From the NCBI GenBank assembly GCA_025059715.1, contig JANXCE010000007.1, forward strand, positions 1 to 64,000: a stretch of 64,000 nucleotides of DNA. The letters run 5' to 3'. Of the stretch, positions 36,497 through 45,092 are shown piece after piece. Each line of letters starts with the position of its first letter. Position 1 is the first letter of the stretch. The notes beneath the pieces are model-generated. The model worked only from the letters and a program-made list of their open reading frames with translations, made no database searches and was not told the origin of the DNA. A program made the translations under genes and the position numbers. This DNA is from Caldimicrobium sp. (GTDB lineage: Bacteria > Desulfobacterota > Thermodesulfobacteria > Thermodesulfobacteriales > Thermodesulfobacteriaceae).

Positions 36497-38776
36497 TTAA
36501 CAGAGATATACAATGGTGGCTCCATTACCTCCTTCGGAAGGAGGAGCCACTTCAAAATTTTCAATTAAAGGATGCCCTCTCAGATATTCTCTTATCGCAG
36601 AGCGAAGTTTGCCACTTCCATGGCCGTGAATTATAAGTAAGGTTTTAACCCCTTTTAAAAAGCACTCGTTTAACTTCCTCTCAAGAAGCAACAGGCCACT
36701 TTCTACATCTTCTCCTATGAGATTGAGCCTCTCTTTAGTGGGTGCAATTACTTTATTCTCTTTAAAGACAGAACTCTGAGTGTTCTTGGGAGAGGATTTT
36801 GAAACAATTTTTTTCAGTTCATAATAGGGCAACTCTAATTTTAATTTTCCAATCTGGATCTCAATAAGGTTATCCTTTACTCCTATTATCTTACCCTCTC
36901 TTTTTAAAGAAGTAATCCAGAGGGTTTCACCTATATGAAAGGACTTATCCTCCTCAAGGGTAAAAATTTCTCTCTCCTTTAGGAATTTCTGAAATTTCTC
37001 TTGGGCTCGTTTGATCGCTCCTTTTGAGGGTAAGCTCTTTAGAAATTCTTTAAATTCCACCTGCCACTTTTCAAAAACAGTTGCTAAAGCTTGATCAAAA
37101 CGATTTTTTAGTTCTATCTTTAGCTTTTCAAGCTCTTCTCTCTTAGAATCTAATTCCTTGAGCCTTCTTTCCCAATCCCTTCGTAATTCCTCTACTCTAT
37201 CAAGTTCCGATAAATACTTCTCCTGCCAATCATAATAGCTGTTATCAGATAGAAAACTTTTGGCTCGTTGTAATAACTCTTCATCAAAACCGATTTTTTT
37301 TGCTAATTCAAAGGCATGAGATCCTCCTAAGTAGCCATATATTAATTTATAGGTTGGCTGATGGGTATGAAGATCAAAGCCCATGGTAGCCAAATCAAAA
37401 CCACTTCTTTGCGTAAGAAGTGCCTTTAGGTGGTGAGAATGGGTGGTGATAAGAACTCTTGCCCCCTTCTTTATCAACCTCTCAATTAAAGCAAAAATCA
37501 ATACTGCTCCTTCTTCGGGATCGGTGCCTCGGCCTGGCTCATCGAGAAGCACTAAACTTGTTGGTTCAGCAGAGTTTAAAATTCTTTTGAGATTTTTTAA
37601 ATGAGCAGAAAAAGAGGATTCACCCTTAAGGAGATTTTGTTCATCGCCTAAATCTACCATAACACTTTTGAAATAGGGAATTTTGGCCTCGGTAGCGGGT
37701 ATTAAAAAGCCATTTAAAGCCATCAATATAATAAGTCCCAGGGTTTTCAAAGATACAGTTTTGCCTCCAAGATTAGGTCCTGTTATGACTAAACCCTCTT
37801 TCAAGTAATAATTATTGGGAATGGGTGGATTTTCACCTTGCTCAAGGGCTTTAAGATAAAGTAAAGGATGATAAGCCTCTCTCAATTCCAGAGGACCACT
37901 CTCTTTTAATTCTGGGATAATACCTCTGTAAAGTTTTCCAAGCTGGGCCTTAGCTAAAGCCATATCAAGTCTGGCTATGTATTCCTCTAATCGGCATAGG
38001 CACTCCCTTTGGGTTAGTATCTTTAAGGATAGTGAACACAAAATCCGCTTGATCTCCCTTTGCTCCTGCCAGGAAATTTCCTCTAATTCATTTCTTAGAG
38101 AAATTATTCCAAAGGGTTCAATGAACACAGTGGCACCACTATTTGAATATCCCTGGAATAGGCCCCTAACTTTATGTTTAAACTCAGGTCTTACCGGAAG
38201 GACATATCTACCTTCTCTTTGCAGAAAAAAGTTGTCCTGTAGATATCCTAATTTATAATAATAATCTTTAATCTTTTCCAATTTTGTAAGCAATTTCTCT
38301 CTAATCTGATAAATTTGTTTTCTTAAAAAGTAGAGATTATAGCTTGCCCGATCCCTTATATTACCAGTATTGAGGTCACAAATATCAGATATTTCTCGAA
38401 AGAGAAGTTTTAATTTCTCTGTTATCCTCCGAATTTCTCTAAAGGGAGTATTTTCCAGATCATTCCCCAGATTTTGGGAGGTATGTAACCATAAACCGAT
38501 ATGGGCTATTTCCATAGGTAAGAAGAAGCCCCTTTTTTCCCCTTTTGATAAAAGGGTTTTTAGTGAAGAAAGAGTGGGCAGAGATGGAGCTCTGCCTCTT
38601 TCCAAAAGTTCCCCCACAAATTTAGTTTCTTCATAGAGCTCCTTAGCCTTATGGAATGAAAAATTAGGAGAATAATTTTCTAATTGTAATTTAGCGGATT
38701 CTGTTCTTAAGAAGAATAAAAGTTTTTTTAAAAGATCTTCCCATTCTAAGAGGGAAAAATCCTTAACTTTAATCAC
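36497..38776 (-). CDS. mutS2: MutS2 family ATPase/endonuclease
   Basis: A 759-aa protein with the MutS core and clamp but no mismatch-binding N-terminal domain. The Walker A motif GPNLGGKTVSLKTLG (about residue 333), Walker B LVLLDEPGRGTDPEEG and a C-terminal Smr nuclease domain with LLIIHGHGSGKLRSAIREYL are present. MutS2 suppresses recombination or, in some bacteria, rescues collided ribosomes. It is inserted between rpsU (24 bp upstream) and dnaG, splitting the classic rpsU-dnaG-rpoD order. Confidence 0.94.
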   Translation of the reverse strand: MIKVKDFSLLEWEDLLKKLLFFLRTESAKLQLENYSPNFSFHKAKELYEETKFVGELLERGRAPSLPTLSSLKTLLSKGEKRGFFLPMEIAHIGLWLHTSQNLGNDLENTPFREIRRITEKLKLLFREISDICDLNTGNIRDRASYNLYFLRKQIYQIREKLLTKLEKIKDYYYKLGYLQDNFFLQREGRYVLPVRPEFKHKVRGLFQGYSNSGATVFIEPFGIISLRNELEEISWQEQREIKRILCSLSLKILTQRECLCRLEEYIARLDMALAKAQLGKLYRGIIPELKESGPLELREAYHPLLYLKALEQGENPPIPNNYYLKEGLVITGPNLGGKTVSLKTLGLIILMALNGFLIPATEAKIPYFKSVMVDLGDEQNLLKGESSFSAHLKNLKRILNSAEPTSLVLLDEPGRGTDPEEGAVLIFALIERLIKKGARVLITTHSHHLKALLTQRSGFDLATMGFDLHTHQPTYKLIYGYLGGSHAFELAKKIGFDEELLQRAKSFLSDNSYYDWQEKYLSELDRVEELRRDWERRLKELDSKREELEKLKIELKNRFDQALATVFEKWQVEFKEFLKSLPSKGAIKRAQEKFQKFLKEREIFTLEEDKSFHIGETLWITSLKREGKIIGVKDNLIEIQIGKLKLELPYYELKKIVSKSSPKNTQSSVFKENKVIAPTKERLNLIGEDVESGLLLLERKLNECFLKGVKTLLIIHGHGSGKLRSAIREYLRGHPLIENFEVAPPSEGGNGATIVYLC

Positions 38777-38800
38777 TAAAATTGCTGCTGAATAATTAAC

Positions 38801-39010
38801 TTAATCTTCTAACTTTTGCTGAATCTTTTTAAGTTTTTTGAGCAGTTTTTTTCTCGCAGATTGTAATTTTTTTCTTCTCTTTACACCTGGCTTTTCGTAA
38901 AATTCCCTTTTTTTAACCTCGGAGAGAATTTTAGTTTTTTCCACTAACCTTTTAAATCGCTTGATGGCCTGTTCAAAGGATTCACCATCTCTTACAATTA
39001 CTCCAGCCAA
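38801..39010 (-). CDS. rpsU: 30S ribosomal protein S21
   Basis: A 69-aa basic protein matching bS21: [18 protein letters not shown] at the start, then [16 protein letters not shown] and a lysine-rich tail. It aids translation initiation at the 30S 3' end. It has its own promoter upstream and a Shine-Dalgarno GGGGGGAG; it leads the mutS2-dnaG-rpoD gene series. Confidence 0.95.
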   Translation of the reverse strand: MAGVIVRDGESFEQAIKRFKRLVEKTKILSEVKKREFYEKPGVKRRKKLQSARKKLLKKLKKIQQKLED

Positions 39011-39037
39011 TGAACTCCCCCCTTTTAATTTTTTTAA

Positions 39038-39065
39038 AAAGTAGCATCACTTTTGTTTTTGTCAA
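39038..39065 (-). promoter_or_regulatory. Promoter for rpsU
   Basis: On the minus strand TTGACA (39065-39060) and TACTTT (39043-39038) are separated by 16 bases, about 30 nt before the rpsU start. It is back to back with the promoter for zapB. Confidence 0.55.
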
Positions 39066-39081
39066 GAACTTAAGCTTATGT

Positions 39082-39111
39082 TTGATTTATGTACACAAAG
39101 AATGTTAAAAT
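39082..39111 (+). promoter_or_regulatory. Promoter for zapB-zapA-6S RNA-rny
   Basis: TTGATT (39082-39087) and TAAAAT (39106-39111) are 18 bases apart, 75 nt ahead of the ATG at 39187. The leader contains TGAAAATTTTTCA, a short palindrome of unknown meaning. Confidence 0.45.
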
Positions 39112-39186
39112 TATGTCAATGGGGGCCCTTGAAAATTTTTCAAAAAGAGTTTAATTAGAAATCTAAAAAAAACTTGGAGGAAAGGG

Positions 39187-39405
39187 ATGACTCTTACTGA
39201 GGTTGCTGAGCTGGAGGCTAAGATTGATAACCTCATAGCCACTGTGCTTGAACTTAGAAAGGACAAAGAGGAGCTTTTACAGAAACTGAATGAAAAAATA
39301 GCAGAAAATGAAGCCTTAAAGGAGGAAATAGAAAGAAGGGAAGAAGAAAGGAGGGTATTAAGAGAGAAGATAGGAAACCTCATAGAAAAACTTTCTCAGC
39401 TTTAG
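39187..39405 (+). CDS. ZapB-like coiled-coil cell division protein
   Basis: A 72-aa protein that is one continuous coiled coil of charged heptads (for example LEAKIDNLIATVLELRKDKE). Length, composition and the position immediately before zapA (2 bp apart) match the ZapB-like proteins that pair with ZapA at the division ring. Sequence identity of short coiled coils is weak evidence, so the name rests largely on context. Excellent GGAGGAAAGGG ribosome binding site. Confidence 0.65.
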   Translation: MTLTEVAELEAKIDNLIATVLELRKDKEELLQKLNEKIAENEALKEEIERREEERRVLREKIGNLIEKLSQL

Positions 39406-39407
39406 GT

Positions 39408-39707
39408 ATGAGCACCAATCAGGTAACCTTTGAATTTCTTGGACAAAGCTTTACCTTCCGGAGTCACTTGCCGGAAGAGGACATAGAGGAGGTTTTAAAT
39501 TACCTGGAGGGCAAAAAACGAGAACTTGAAGCTCTTAAAAAGGTTCCTACTTACAAGTTAGCTATCTGGTTGTTGTTGCAAGTTGCCTATGATTATGTGA
39601 AGGTAAAGAGGGAAAAGGAAACTTTAGAAGCTACCCTTAGAGCACAGCTTGTTAAACTGGAAGAATTTTTAGGCAAAATCTCTTCTACCTCGGGTGCCCG
39701 TGAGTAG
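39408..39707 (+). CDS. zapA: Cell division protein ZapA
   Basis: A 99-aa protein with the ZapA N-terminal beta unit VTFEFLGQSFTFRSHLPEED followed by a long C-terminal coiled coil. It cross-links FtsZ filaments. Its last 17 bases also form the 5' strand of the closing stem of the downstream 6S RNA candidate, an overlap of coding and structural-RNA sequence. The zapA-6S RNA-rny order is familiar from many Proteobacteria and Deltaproteobacteria. Confidence 0.85.
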   Translation: MSTNQVTFEFLGQSFTFRSHLPEEDIEEVLNYLEGKKRELEALKKVPTYKLAIWLLLQVAYDYVKVKREKETLEATLRAQLVKLEEFLGKISSTSGARE

Positions 39708-39852
39708 AGAAATGACCTGCCAAGCTAACAACAATGGAGTTAGAGGAAAGGTGGAGCTGGGACTCTTTGTATGGCTAATAGGGTTTACCAGCCCCCTCCT
39801 CAATTTTATTTAAACAGAGCTTGAAGCAGGCTCGCTACCACGGCATCCCGGG
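39690..39852 (+). ncRNA. ssrS: 6S RNA candidate (SsrS) between zapA and rny
   Basis: The sequence folds as a long rod with a central bubble. Closing stem: 39691-39707 (CGGGTGCCCGTGAGTAG) pairs with 39835-39850 (CTACCACGGCATCCCG), with a few mismatches. Next, CCTGC (39716-39720) pairs with GCAGG (39826-39830) and CAAGCT (39721-39726) with AGCTTG (39818-39823). The open region (about 39727-39749 against 39801-39817) is the bubble that would mimic an open promoter. A terminal arm pairs GGAGCTGG (39752-39759) with CCAGCCCC (39788-39795). Size (about 160 nt), architecture and the zapA neighbour all fit 6S RNA, the regulator of sigma-70 RNA polymerase in starved cells. The exact ends are not known. 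Confidence 0.75.
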
Positions 39853-39906
39853 GGCTCTTCTCTCTTACCCTCTCTTCCCTTCTTAACTACAAGTAAGGAG
39901 GGTTAT

Positions 39907-41535
39907 ATGACCTATGCAATTGTGCTAATAATTGGACTGCTTTTGGGTTTATCCTTAGCAGGTGTATATCTCTATCTCCAAAAGAAAAAAGAGGAAGAAT
40001 TGAAGATTTCTGCCCAAAGGGAGGCAGAAGAGATTTTAACTACCGCAAAAGAAAAGGCCAATATAATTATCCTTTCCGCAGAAGAACGTGCCAAAGAGAT
40101 AGTGTTTCAAGCTGAAAAACTTGCCCATCAAAAAATTCAACAAGCGGAAGAACAAATAAAGGTAGAACTCTCTAAACACAAAGAGGAATTAGACAAGGAG
40201 TATGAGCGAAAAATTCGGGACCTCTCTCAAAGAGAGGAGAGAATCCAGCAAAAGGAAGAGCTCTTAACTAAAAGGGAGTTAGAGTTCTCCAAAAGAGAAG
40301 AAAATTTCGAGAGAAAACTCCATGAAATTGAGGCCCTTAAGAACACCCTTGAACTGGAAAAAAGGGAAATAGAGCAGCTCTCTATGAAAATCAAAGAAGA
40401 ATTAGAGAGAATAGCGGGGTTAACGGAAAGAGAAGCCAGAGAATTGATCCTCAAAAAGGTAGAAGATGAGATGCTTGAGGAAAAGGCAAGGGTAATTATG
40501 AAGGTGGAAAATGAAATCAAAGAGGAGGCCAAAAGAAAGGCCCAGGAAATCATAGCTTATGCTACAGCTAAGGCTGCTATACCCTTTGTTACAGAACAAT
40601 CAGTATCTGTTGTTCAGCTTCCCAATGAGGAAATGAAAGGTAGAATTATTGGTAGAGAAGGTAGAAATATCCGCACCTTTGAAAATTTAACAGGGGTTGA
40701 TCTCCTCATAGATGACACACCAGAGGTAGTGGTGCTCTCCTGTCATGATCCTCTGAGACGGGAGATAGCCAAAATTGCCCTGGAGAGACTCATTGCTGAT
40801 GGAAGGATTCATCCCACTCGTATAGAAGAGATTGTAAAGCAGGTTGAAGAAGAAATGGAACAACACCTACTGGAAGTGGGAGAGAGGGCTTGCTTTGAAT
40901 TGGGAGTGTATGGAGTTCATCCGGAAATAATTAAGCTCCTGGGTAAACTTAAATATAGAACCAGTTATAGCCAAAATGTTCTTCAGCACTCCATGGAAAC
41001 CGCAATTATTTGTTCCGCCTTAGCTGGTGAGTTAGGTTTAGATCCTAAAAAAGCAAAAAGAATCGCCCTTCTCCATGATATAGGAAAAGCAGCTAGTTAT
41101 GAGCAAGAGGGCCCTCATGCTCTAATTGGAGCAGATTTAGCCCGAAAATATGGCGAAGACGAGGAAATTGTCAATGCCATAGCCTCCCATCATGAGGATA
41201 TTCCAATTACCACTCTATATGGGATTCTCCTTCAAGTATCTGATGCCCTCTCAGGAGCAAGACCTGGGGCTAGAAGAGAATTACTTGAAGCCTATATTAA
41301 ACGCATAAAGGAACTCGAAAATGTGGCTTACTCCTTCCCAGGAGTAGAGAAAGCTTATGCCATTCAAGCTGGAAGAGAAATAAGAGTGATAGTAGATAGT
41401 AAGACCATAAGTGATGAAAGGGCTTACCTTTTAGCTAAAGAGATTGCAGGAAAAATTGAAAGGGAGCTCACCTACCCTGGAATAATTAAAATCACTGTCT
41501 TAAGAGAAACCAGGGCTATTGAATATGCTCGTTAA
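39907..41535 (+). CDS. rny: Ribonuclease Y
   Basis: A 542-aa membrane-anchored endoribonuclease starting mRNA decay. It has an N-terminal membrane helix (residues about 2-22), a long coiled coil (about 25-215), a KH RNA-binding domain (GRIIGREGRNIRTFENLTGV, about 240) and an HD metal-dependent nuclease domain with the HD dyad in IALLHDIGKAASYE (about 395). A strong AAGGAGGG ribosome binding site precedes it. The following ymdB gene is its usual neighbour. Confidence 0.97.
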   Translation: MTYAIVLIIGLLLGLSLAGVYLYLQKKKEEELKISAQREAEEILTTAKEKANIIILSAEERAKEIVFQAEKLAHQKIQQAEEQIKVELSKHKEELDKEYERKIRDLSQREERIQQKEELLTKRELEFSKREENFERKLHEIEALKNTLELEKREIEQLSMKIKEELERIAGLTEREARELILKKVEDEMLEEKARVIMKVENEIKEEAKRKAQEIIAYATAKAAIPFVTEQSVSVVQLPNEEMKGRIIGREGRNIRTFENLTGVDLLIDDTPEVVVLSCHDPLRREIAKIALERLIADGRIHPTRIEEIVKQVEEEMEQHLLEVGERACFELGVYGVHPEIIKLLGKLKYRTSYSQNVLQHSMETAIICSALAGELGLDPKKAKRIALLHDIGKAASYEQEGPHALIGADLARKYGEDEEIVNAIASHHEDIPITTLYGILLQVSDALSGARPGARRELLEAYIKRIKELENVAYSFPGVEKAYAIQAGREIRVIVDSKTISDERAYLLAKEIAGKIERELTYPGIIKITVLRETRAIEYAR

Positions 41536-41545
41536 GGAGATATCT

Positions 41546-42319
41546 ATGAAGATAGTCTTTTTAGGAGACATTGTGGGGTCTTCAGGGAGAAAAGCGGTTA
41601 AGGAATTCCTACCAGAAATAGTTAGAAAATATAAGCCTGATTTTATAATAGCTAATGGAGAAAATGCAGCAGGTGGATATGGGATCACCGAAAAAATTGC
41701 GGAGGAGCTTCTATCCTATGGAATTCATATTATTACTACGGGAAATCATGTCTGGAAGAAAGAATTTATTCCCTATTTACAAAAAACAGACAGGGTTTTA
41801 AGGCCTGCTAATTATGGACCTGGGGCTCCAGGTAAGGGCTGGACAATCCTTACGCAAGGAAATCTCAAACTTGGAGTTATTAATTTAGAGGGACGGATCT
41901 TTATGCGTCCCTTAGAAAATCCCTTTTTAGTTGCCAAAAACTTAGTGCAGGAGATTGCCCAGGAGACATCCCACATTTTGGTAGATTTCCATGCGGAGGC
42001 TACCTCTGAAAAAATGGCTTTGGGGCACTTCTTAGATGGATTGATTTCCGCCTTAGTGGGAACCCACACCCATGTGCAAACCTCAGATGAAAGAATTCTC
42101 ACTCATGGAACTGCTTATATAACTGATGTGGGAATGTGTGGAGCTATTGAAAGTGTAATCGGGATGAAAATTAATCAAGCAATTGAACTATATCTCACTA
42201 ATGTAGGTAAGAAATTAGAGGTTGAAACTCTTGGCCCTTTAAAAGTAGAGGGAATCTATTTGGAATTTAATACCCAAGGAAAGGCCCAGTTAATTGAAAG
42301 ATTCAGATTTACCTCTTAG
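41546..42319 (+). CDS. ymdB: YmdB-type metallophosphoesterase (TIGR00282 family)
   Basis: A 257-aa calcineurin-like phosphoesterase with the family's start KIVFLGDIVGSSGRKAV, then IIANGENAAGGYGIT, TTGNHVWKKE and the C-terminal ALVGTHTHVQTSDERIL. In Bacillus the orthologue is a 2',3'-cyclic nucleotide phosphodiesterase that affects biofilm choice and interacts with RNase Y. I start it at ATG 41546 with AAGGAGA 6 nt upstream; the longer frame from 41519 lies inside rny. Its end overlaps the convergent def gene by 11 bp. Confidence 0.93.
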   Translation: MKIVFLGDIVGSSGRKAVKEFLPEIVRKYKPDFIIANGENAAGGYGITEKIAEELLSYGIHIITTGNHVWKKEFIPYLQKTDRVLRPANYGPGAPGKGWTILTQGNLKLGVINLEGRIFMRPLENPFLVAKNLVQEIAQETSHILVDFHAEATSEKMALGHFLDGLISALVGTHTHVQTSDERILTHGTAYITDVGMCGAIESVIGMKINQAIELYLTNVGKKLEVETLGPLKVEGIYLEFNTQGKAQLIERFRFTS

Positions 42320-42815
42320 AATGTTTTTTCCACCATCTATTGAATAGTTCCCTTTTTAGAGGAGAAAGCCTATCTACAAATAAGATTCCCTCTAAGTGAT
42401 CAAACTCATGTTGAAAGGCAATTGCTGAAAGTCCCTCTAATTCCCTCTCAAAGGGTTTACCATTGAGATCTACCGCTCTAACATAAAGTTTAGCAAAGCG
42501 TTCAACCTTAGCATAATAACCAGGAATACTCAAACAACCCTCCTCGTATTCAGTCACTCCCTCTTTTGCAAGAATTTCAGGATTTATATATACTTCAAGT
42601 AAAGGAGAGCCCTCTTTTTGACCAATATCCATAAGAAAAAATCTCTTAGGAATACCAACCTGATTTGCCGCGAGCCCAAGACCTTTTACGCGATACATCA
42701 ACTCTGCCATGTTTCTAATTAAACTTTGAAGTTCACCATTGATCTCTTCTACAGGAGTGGCTCTCTCCCTTAAAGCTGGATGTCCTAAGGTGACTATTTT
42801 TAATTCCTCTACCAT
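42309..42815 (-). CDS. def: Peptide deformylase
   Basis: A 168-aa metalloenzyme removing the N-formyl group of nascent proteins. All three motifs are intact: GLAANQVG (motif 1), EEGCLSIPG (motif 2, metal-binding cysteine) and QHEFDHLEG (motif 3, HExxH-type). Start at ATG 42815, 4 nt after GGAGAGG; a TTG at 42827 is inside that ribosome binding site. No fmt gene is adjacent, which is a common partner elsewhere. Confidence 0.96.
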   Translation of the reverse strand: MVEELKIVTLGHPALRERATPVEEINGELQSLIRNMAELMYRVKGLGLAANQVGIPKRFFLMDIGQKEGSPLLEVYINPEILAKEGVTEYEEGCLSIPGYYAKVERFAKLYVRAVDLNGKPFERELEGLSAIAFQHEFDHLEGILFVDRLSPLKRELFNRWWKKHSKR

Positions 42816-42878
42816 AGACCTCTCCAAATTAATATCCTTTCCATTAAAATAAAGCTATTTTTATAAATTACAAGCTTC

Positions 42879-44903
42879 TTACTTTCTTATAGAATTAAGA
42901 ACAACACTTAGAGATGAGAAAGCCATCATTATTCCCGCTATTTCTGGTTTAAGAACTATACCTTTTGAATAGAGAAGCCCTCCTGCCAGGGGAATTCCTA
43001 ATACATTATAAATAAAGGCCCAAAAAAGATTTTGACCTATCCTTTTTCTTACGATTTCAGCAACTTCAAAGAAATATTTAATTCCCTTTAATCCTGAAAG
43101 TAAAGTTATATCTCCTATTCTTTTTGATAGATCTACTCCCTCTGCCATCACAAAGGATAGATCCGCTTTAGCTAAGGCAGGAGCATCATTAATTCCATCT
43201 CCTACCATAGCTACCCTATATCCCCTTCGCTGATACTCTTCAACTATTTTAAGCTTATCTTCAGGAGTTACCCCTGCATAGACCTTAGTTATACCTAAAA
43301 GCTGAGCAAGGGGCCACGCCCTTTCCTTTGAATCTCCAGTAGCTAAAATTATCTCTAATCCCCTAAACTTCAGTTCCTTTATAATTTCTACCGCCTCAGG
43401 CCTAATCTCATCCTCTACCTTTACTTTTGCTAAAAGCCTTTCTCCTTGTTTTAAAATCAACTCCCCTTCAATAGGATCTCTGCCTAAAAAAAGATCACCG
43501 CAAAAAATGCCCAGACCAGCTTCCTCCTTACAGTCCTCTATGGGCTCTGGGTCGAGACCAAGTTCTTTTCCATATGTTACAATAGCCCGAGAATAGGGAT
43601 GTTGAGAAGTCATAGCTAAATTGAAGGCCTTTTGTAAAGCGGAGGCATCATAGCTGAGGAATTCCACAACCCTTGGTTTTCCCAAGGTCAAAGTGCCTGT
43701 TTTATCAAGAATAAGCACCCGAATATCCTTTGCTTTCTCAAAAACTGATGGATCCTTAAGAAGTAACCCTCCTCTTAAAGTCCTAACCAATCCCATAGAT
43801 ATAGCTAAAGGGACCGCTAAGCCTAAGGCACAGGGACAAGAAATTACAAGGACTGATAAGGCAAAATTAAAACTTAGAACTACATCCTTACTTTTCAAAT
43901 ACCAGAAAGTAAAAATGGATAGGGACAAAATAATGATAATTAAAACAAAATAATGGGAAACTTTATCCCCAATCCTCTGCATCTTCGGCTTATTCCTTAG
44001 GGCCTCTTCTACTAAACTTAAGAGCATAGAGATAAAACTTCTATCTAATAGAGCTTTAACTTTAGCTTTGGCAAAACCATTCACAACCAGGCTTCCTGAG
44101 ATCAAAGTGGCCCCCTTTTCTTTTAAAAGGGGTTTACTTTCTCCAGTCACTAAGGCCTCATCTACTTCAAGCTTTCCCTCCAAAATTTCACTATCAAGGG
44201 GCACTAAATCCCCTGTTTTTAGAATTATTGTATCTCCAGGTAAAACCTCTGAAAGAGAAACCTCCTTTTCTCCTTTAGGAGTAAGAATTTTAACTTTAGA
44301 GGTCTGAAGGGCAAAGAGTTCTTTTAAGAGATATAGAGCTTTTCCCCTGGTTCTTTCCTCAATATATTTGCCAAGTCTGATAAAGGCTATCAAAAAGGCA
44401 TTGGTCTCAAAAAAGGGCTCACCTGGCAATACCTTAAATAGAGCAAGAAAGCTATAACCTAAAGCGGAAGTAGTGCCCAGAGCCACAAGCACATCCATAT
44501 TACCTATGCGCACCCTCAAACTATTGTAAGCTCCCTTGTAAAATCTATATCCACCAACAATTTGAATTATAAGACTTAGTAATGCCTGAATTCCCAGACT
44601 CATAGGATGGCGATAAAACATTAATCCCATTATGATCAAGCTCCCAATAAAACTAAAAATAAGTAGCTCCTTCTCAAAACTTTTCCTAACTGAGCTACCT
44701 ACTACATGATAACCTATTTCTTCAATAACTTTTTTTAATTCCTCTGCACCTAAGAACTCTTCTTCAAACTCCACATAAACTCTTCCTAACTCAAAGGAAA
44801 CTTCAACCTTTCTAACACCTTTTAAACTTTTAAGGGCATTCTCTATAGCTTTGGCACAATTAACACAGCTCATGCCCTCAACTTTAAATTGTATCCTTTC
44901 CAT
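42879..44903 (-). CDS. copA: Copper-translocating P1B-type ATPase
   Basis: A 674-aa heavy-metal pump. Residues about 1-65 form one metal-binding (HMA) domain with GMSCVNC. Eight membrane segments follow; the intramembrane ion site CPC lies in ISCPCALGLAVPL. The phosphorylation site is DKTGTLTLG and the hinge motif GDGINDAPAL. The CPC motif and single HMA domain suit Cu+ export. Start at ATG 44903 with GAGAGG upstream; a longer frame from 44978 begins on the -35 element of its own promoter and is not credible. No copper chaperone or CueR/CsoR regulator is adjacent. Confidence 0.92.
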   Translation of the reverse strand: MERIQFKVEGMSCVNCAKAIENALKSLKGVRKVEVSFELGRVYVEFEEEFLGAEELKKVIEEIGYHVVGSSVRKSFEKELLIFSFIGSLIIMGLMFYRHPMSLGIQALLSLIIQIVGGYRFYKGAYNSLRVRIGNMDVLVALGTTSALGYSFLALFKVLPGEPFFETNAFLIAFIRLGKYIEERTRGKALYLLKELFALQTSKVKILTPKGEKEVSLSEVLPGDTIILKTGDLVPLDSEILEGKLEVDEALVTGESKPLLKEKGATLISGSLVVNGFAKAKVKALLDRSFISMLLSLVEEALRNKPKMQRIGDKVSHYFVLIIIILSLSIFTFWYLKSKDVVLSFNFALSVLVISCPCALGLAVPLAISMGLVRTLRGGLLLKDPSVFEKAKDIRVLILDKTGTLTLGKPRVVEFLSYDASALQKAFNLAMTSQHPYSRAIVTYGKELGLDPEPIEDCKEEAGLGIFCGDLFLGRDPIEGELILKQGERLLAKVKVEDEIRPEAVEIIKELKFRGLEIILATGDSKERAWPLAQLLGITKVYAGVTPEDKLKIVEEYQRRGYRVAMVGDGINDAPALAKADLSFVMAEGVDLSKRIGDITLLSGLKGIKYFFEVAEIVRKRIGQNLFWAFIYNVLGIPLAGGLLYSKGIVLKPEIAGIMMAFSSLSVVLNSIRK

Positions 44904-44949
44904 AAAACCTCTCTCAATTAAATTACAATTTAAAGGCTTCCCTTTATCC

Positions 44950-44978
44950 AGTTTAGAATTAATTTGATATTTAGTCAA
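44950..44978 (-). promoter_or_regulatory. Promoter of the copper ATPase gene
   Basis: On the minus strand TTGACT (44978-44973) and TAAACT (44955-44950) are 17 bases apart, with the start codon about 46 nt downstream. The flanking 44979-45092 region, shared with dnaN in the other direction, has a TAAAAT at 45052-45057 that may be the dnaN -10, and no DnaA boxes. Confidence 0.6.
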
Positions 44979-45092
44979 CTAAATATTTTTATAGAGACTT
45001 GATTAGATAAGAGCAAGCTATTTGGGGATTAGAATTTTTTAGATTTTATGTTAAAATGATAAGTGTATATCTTTCATCCTAAGGGGGCTACT

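Noticed and set aside
44903-44978. 25-residue N-terminal extension of the copper ATPase
   Set aside because: The extension starts on the TTG of the -35 element and covers the -10; the ATG at 44903 has a ribosome binding site and matches family N-termini.
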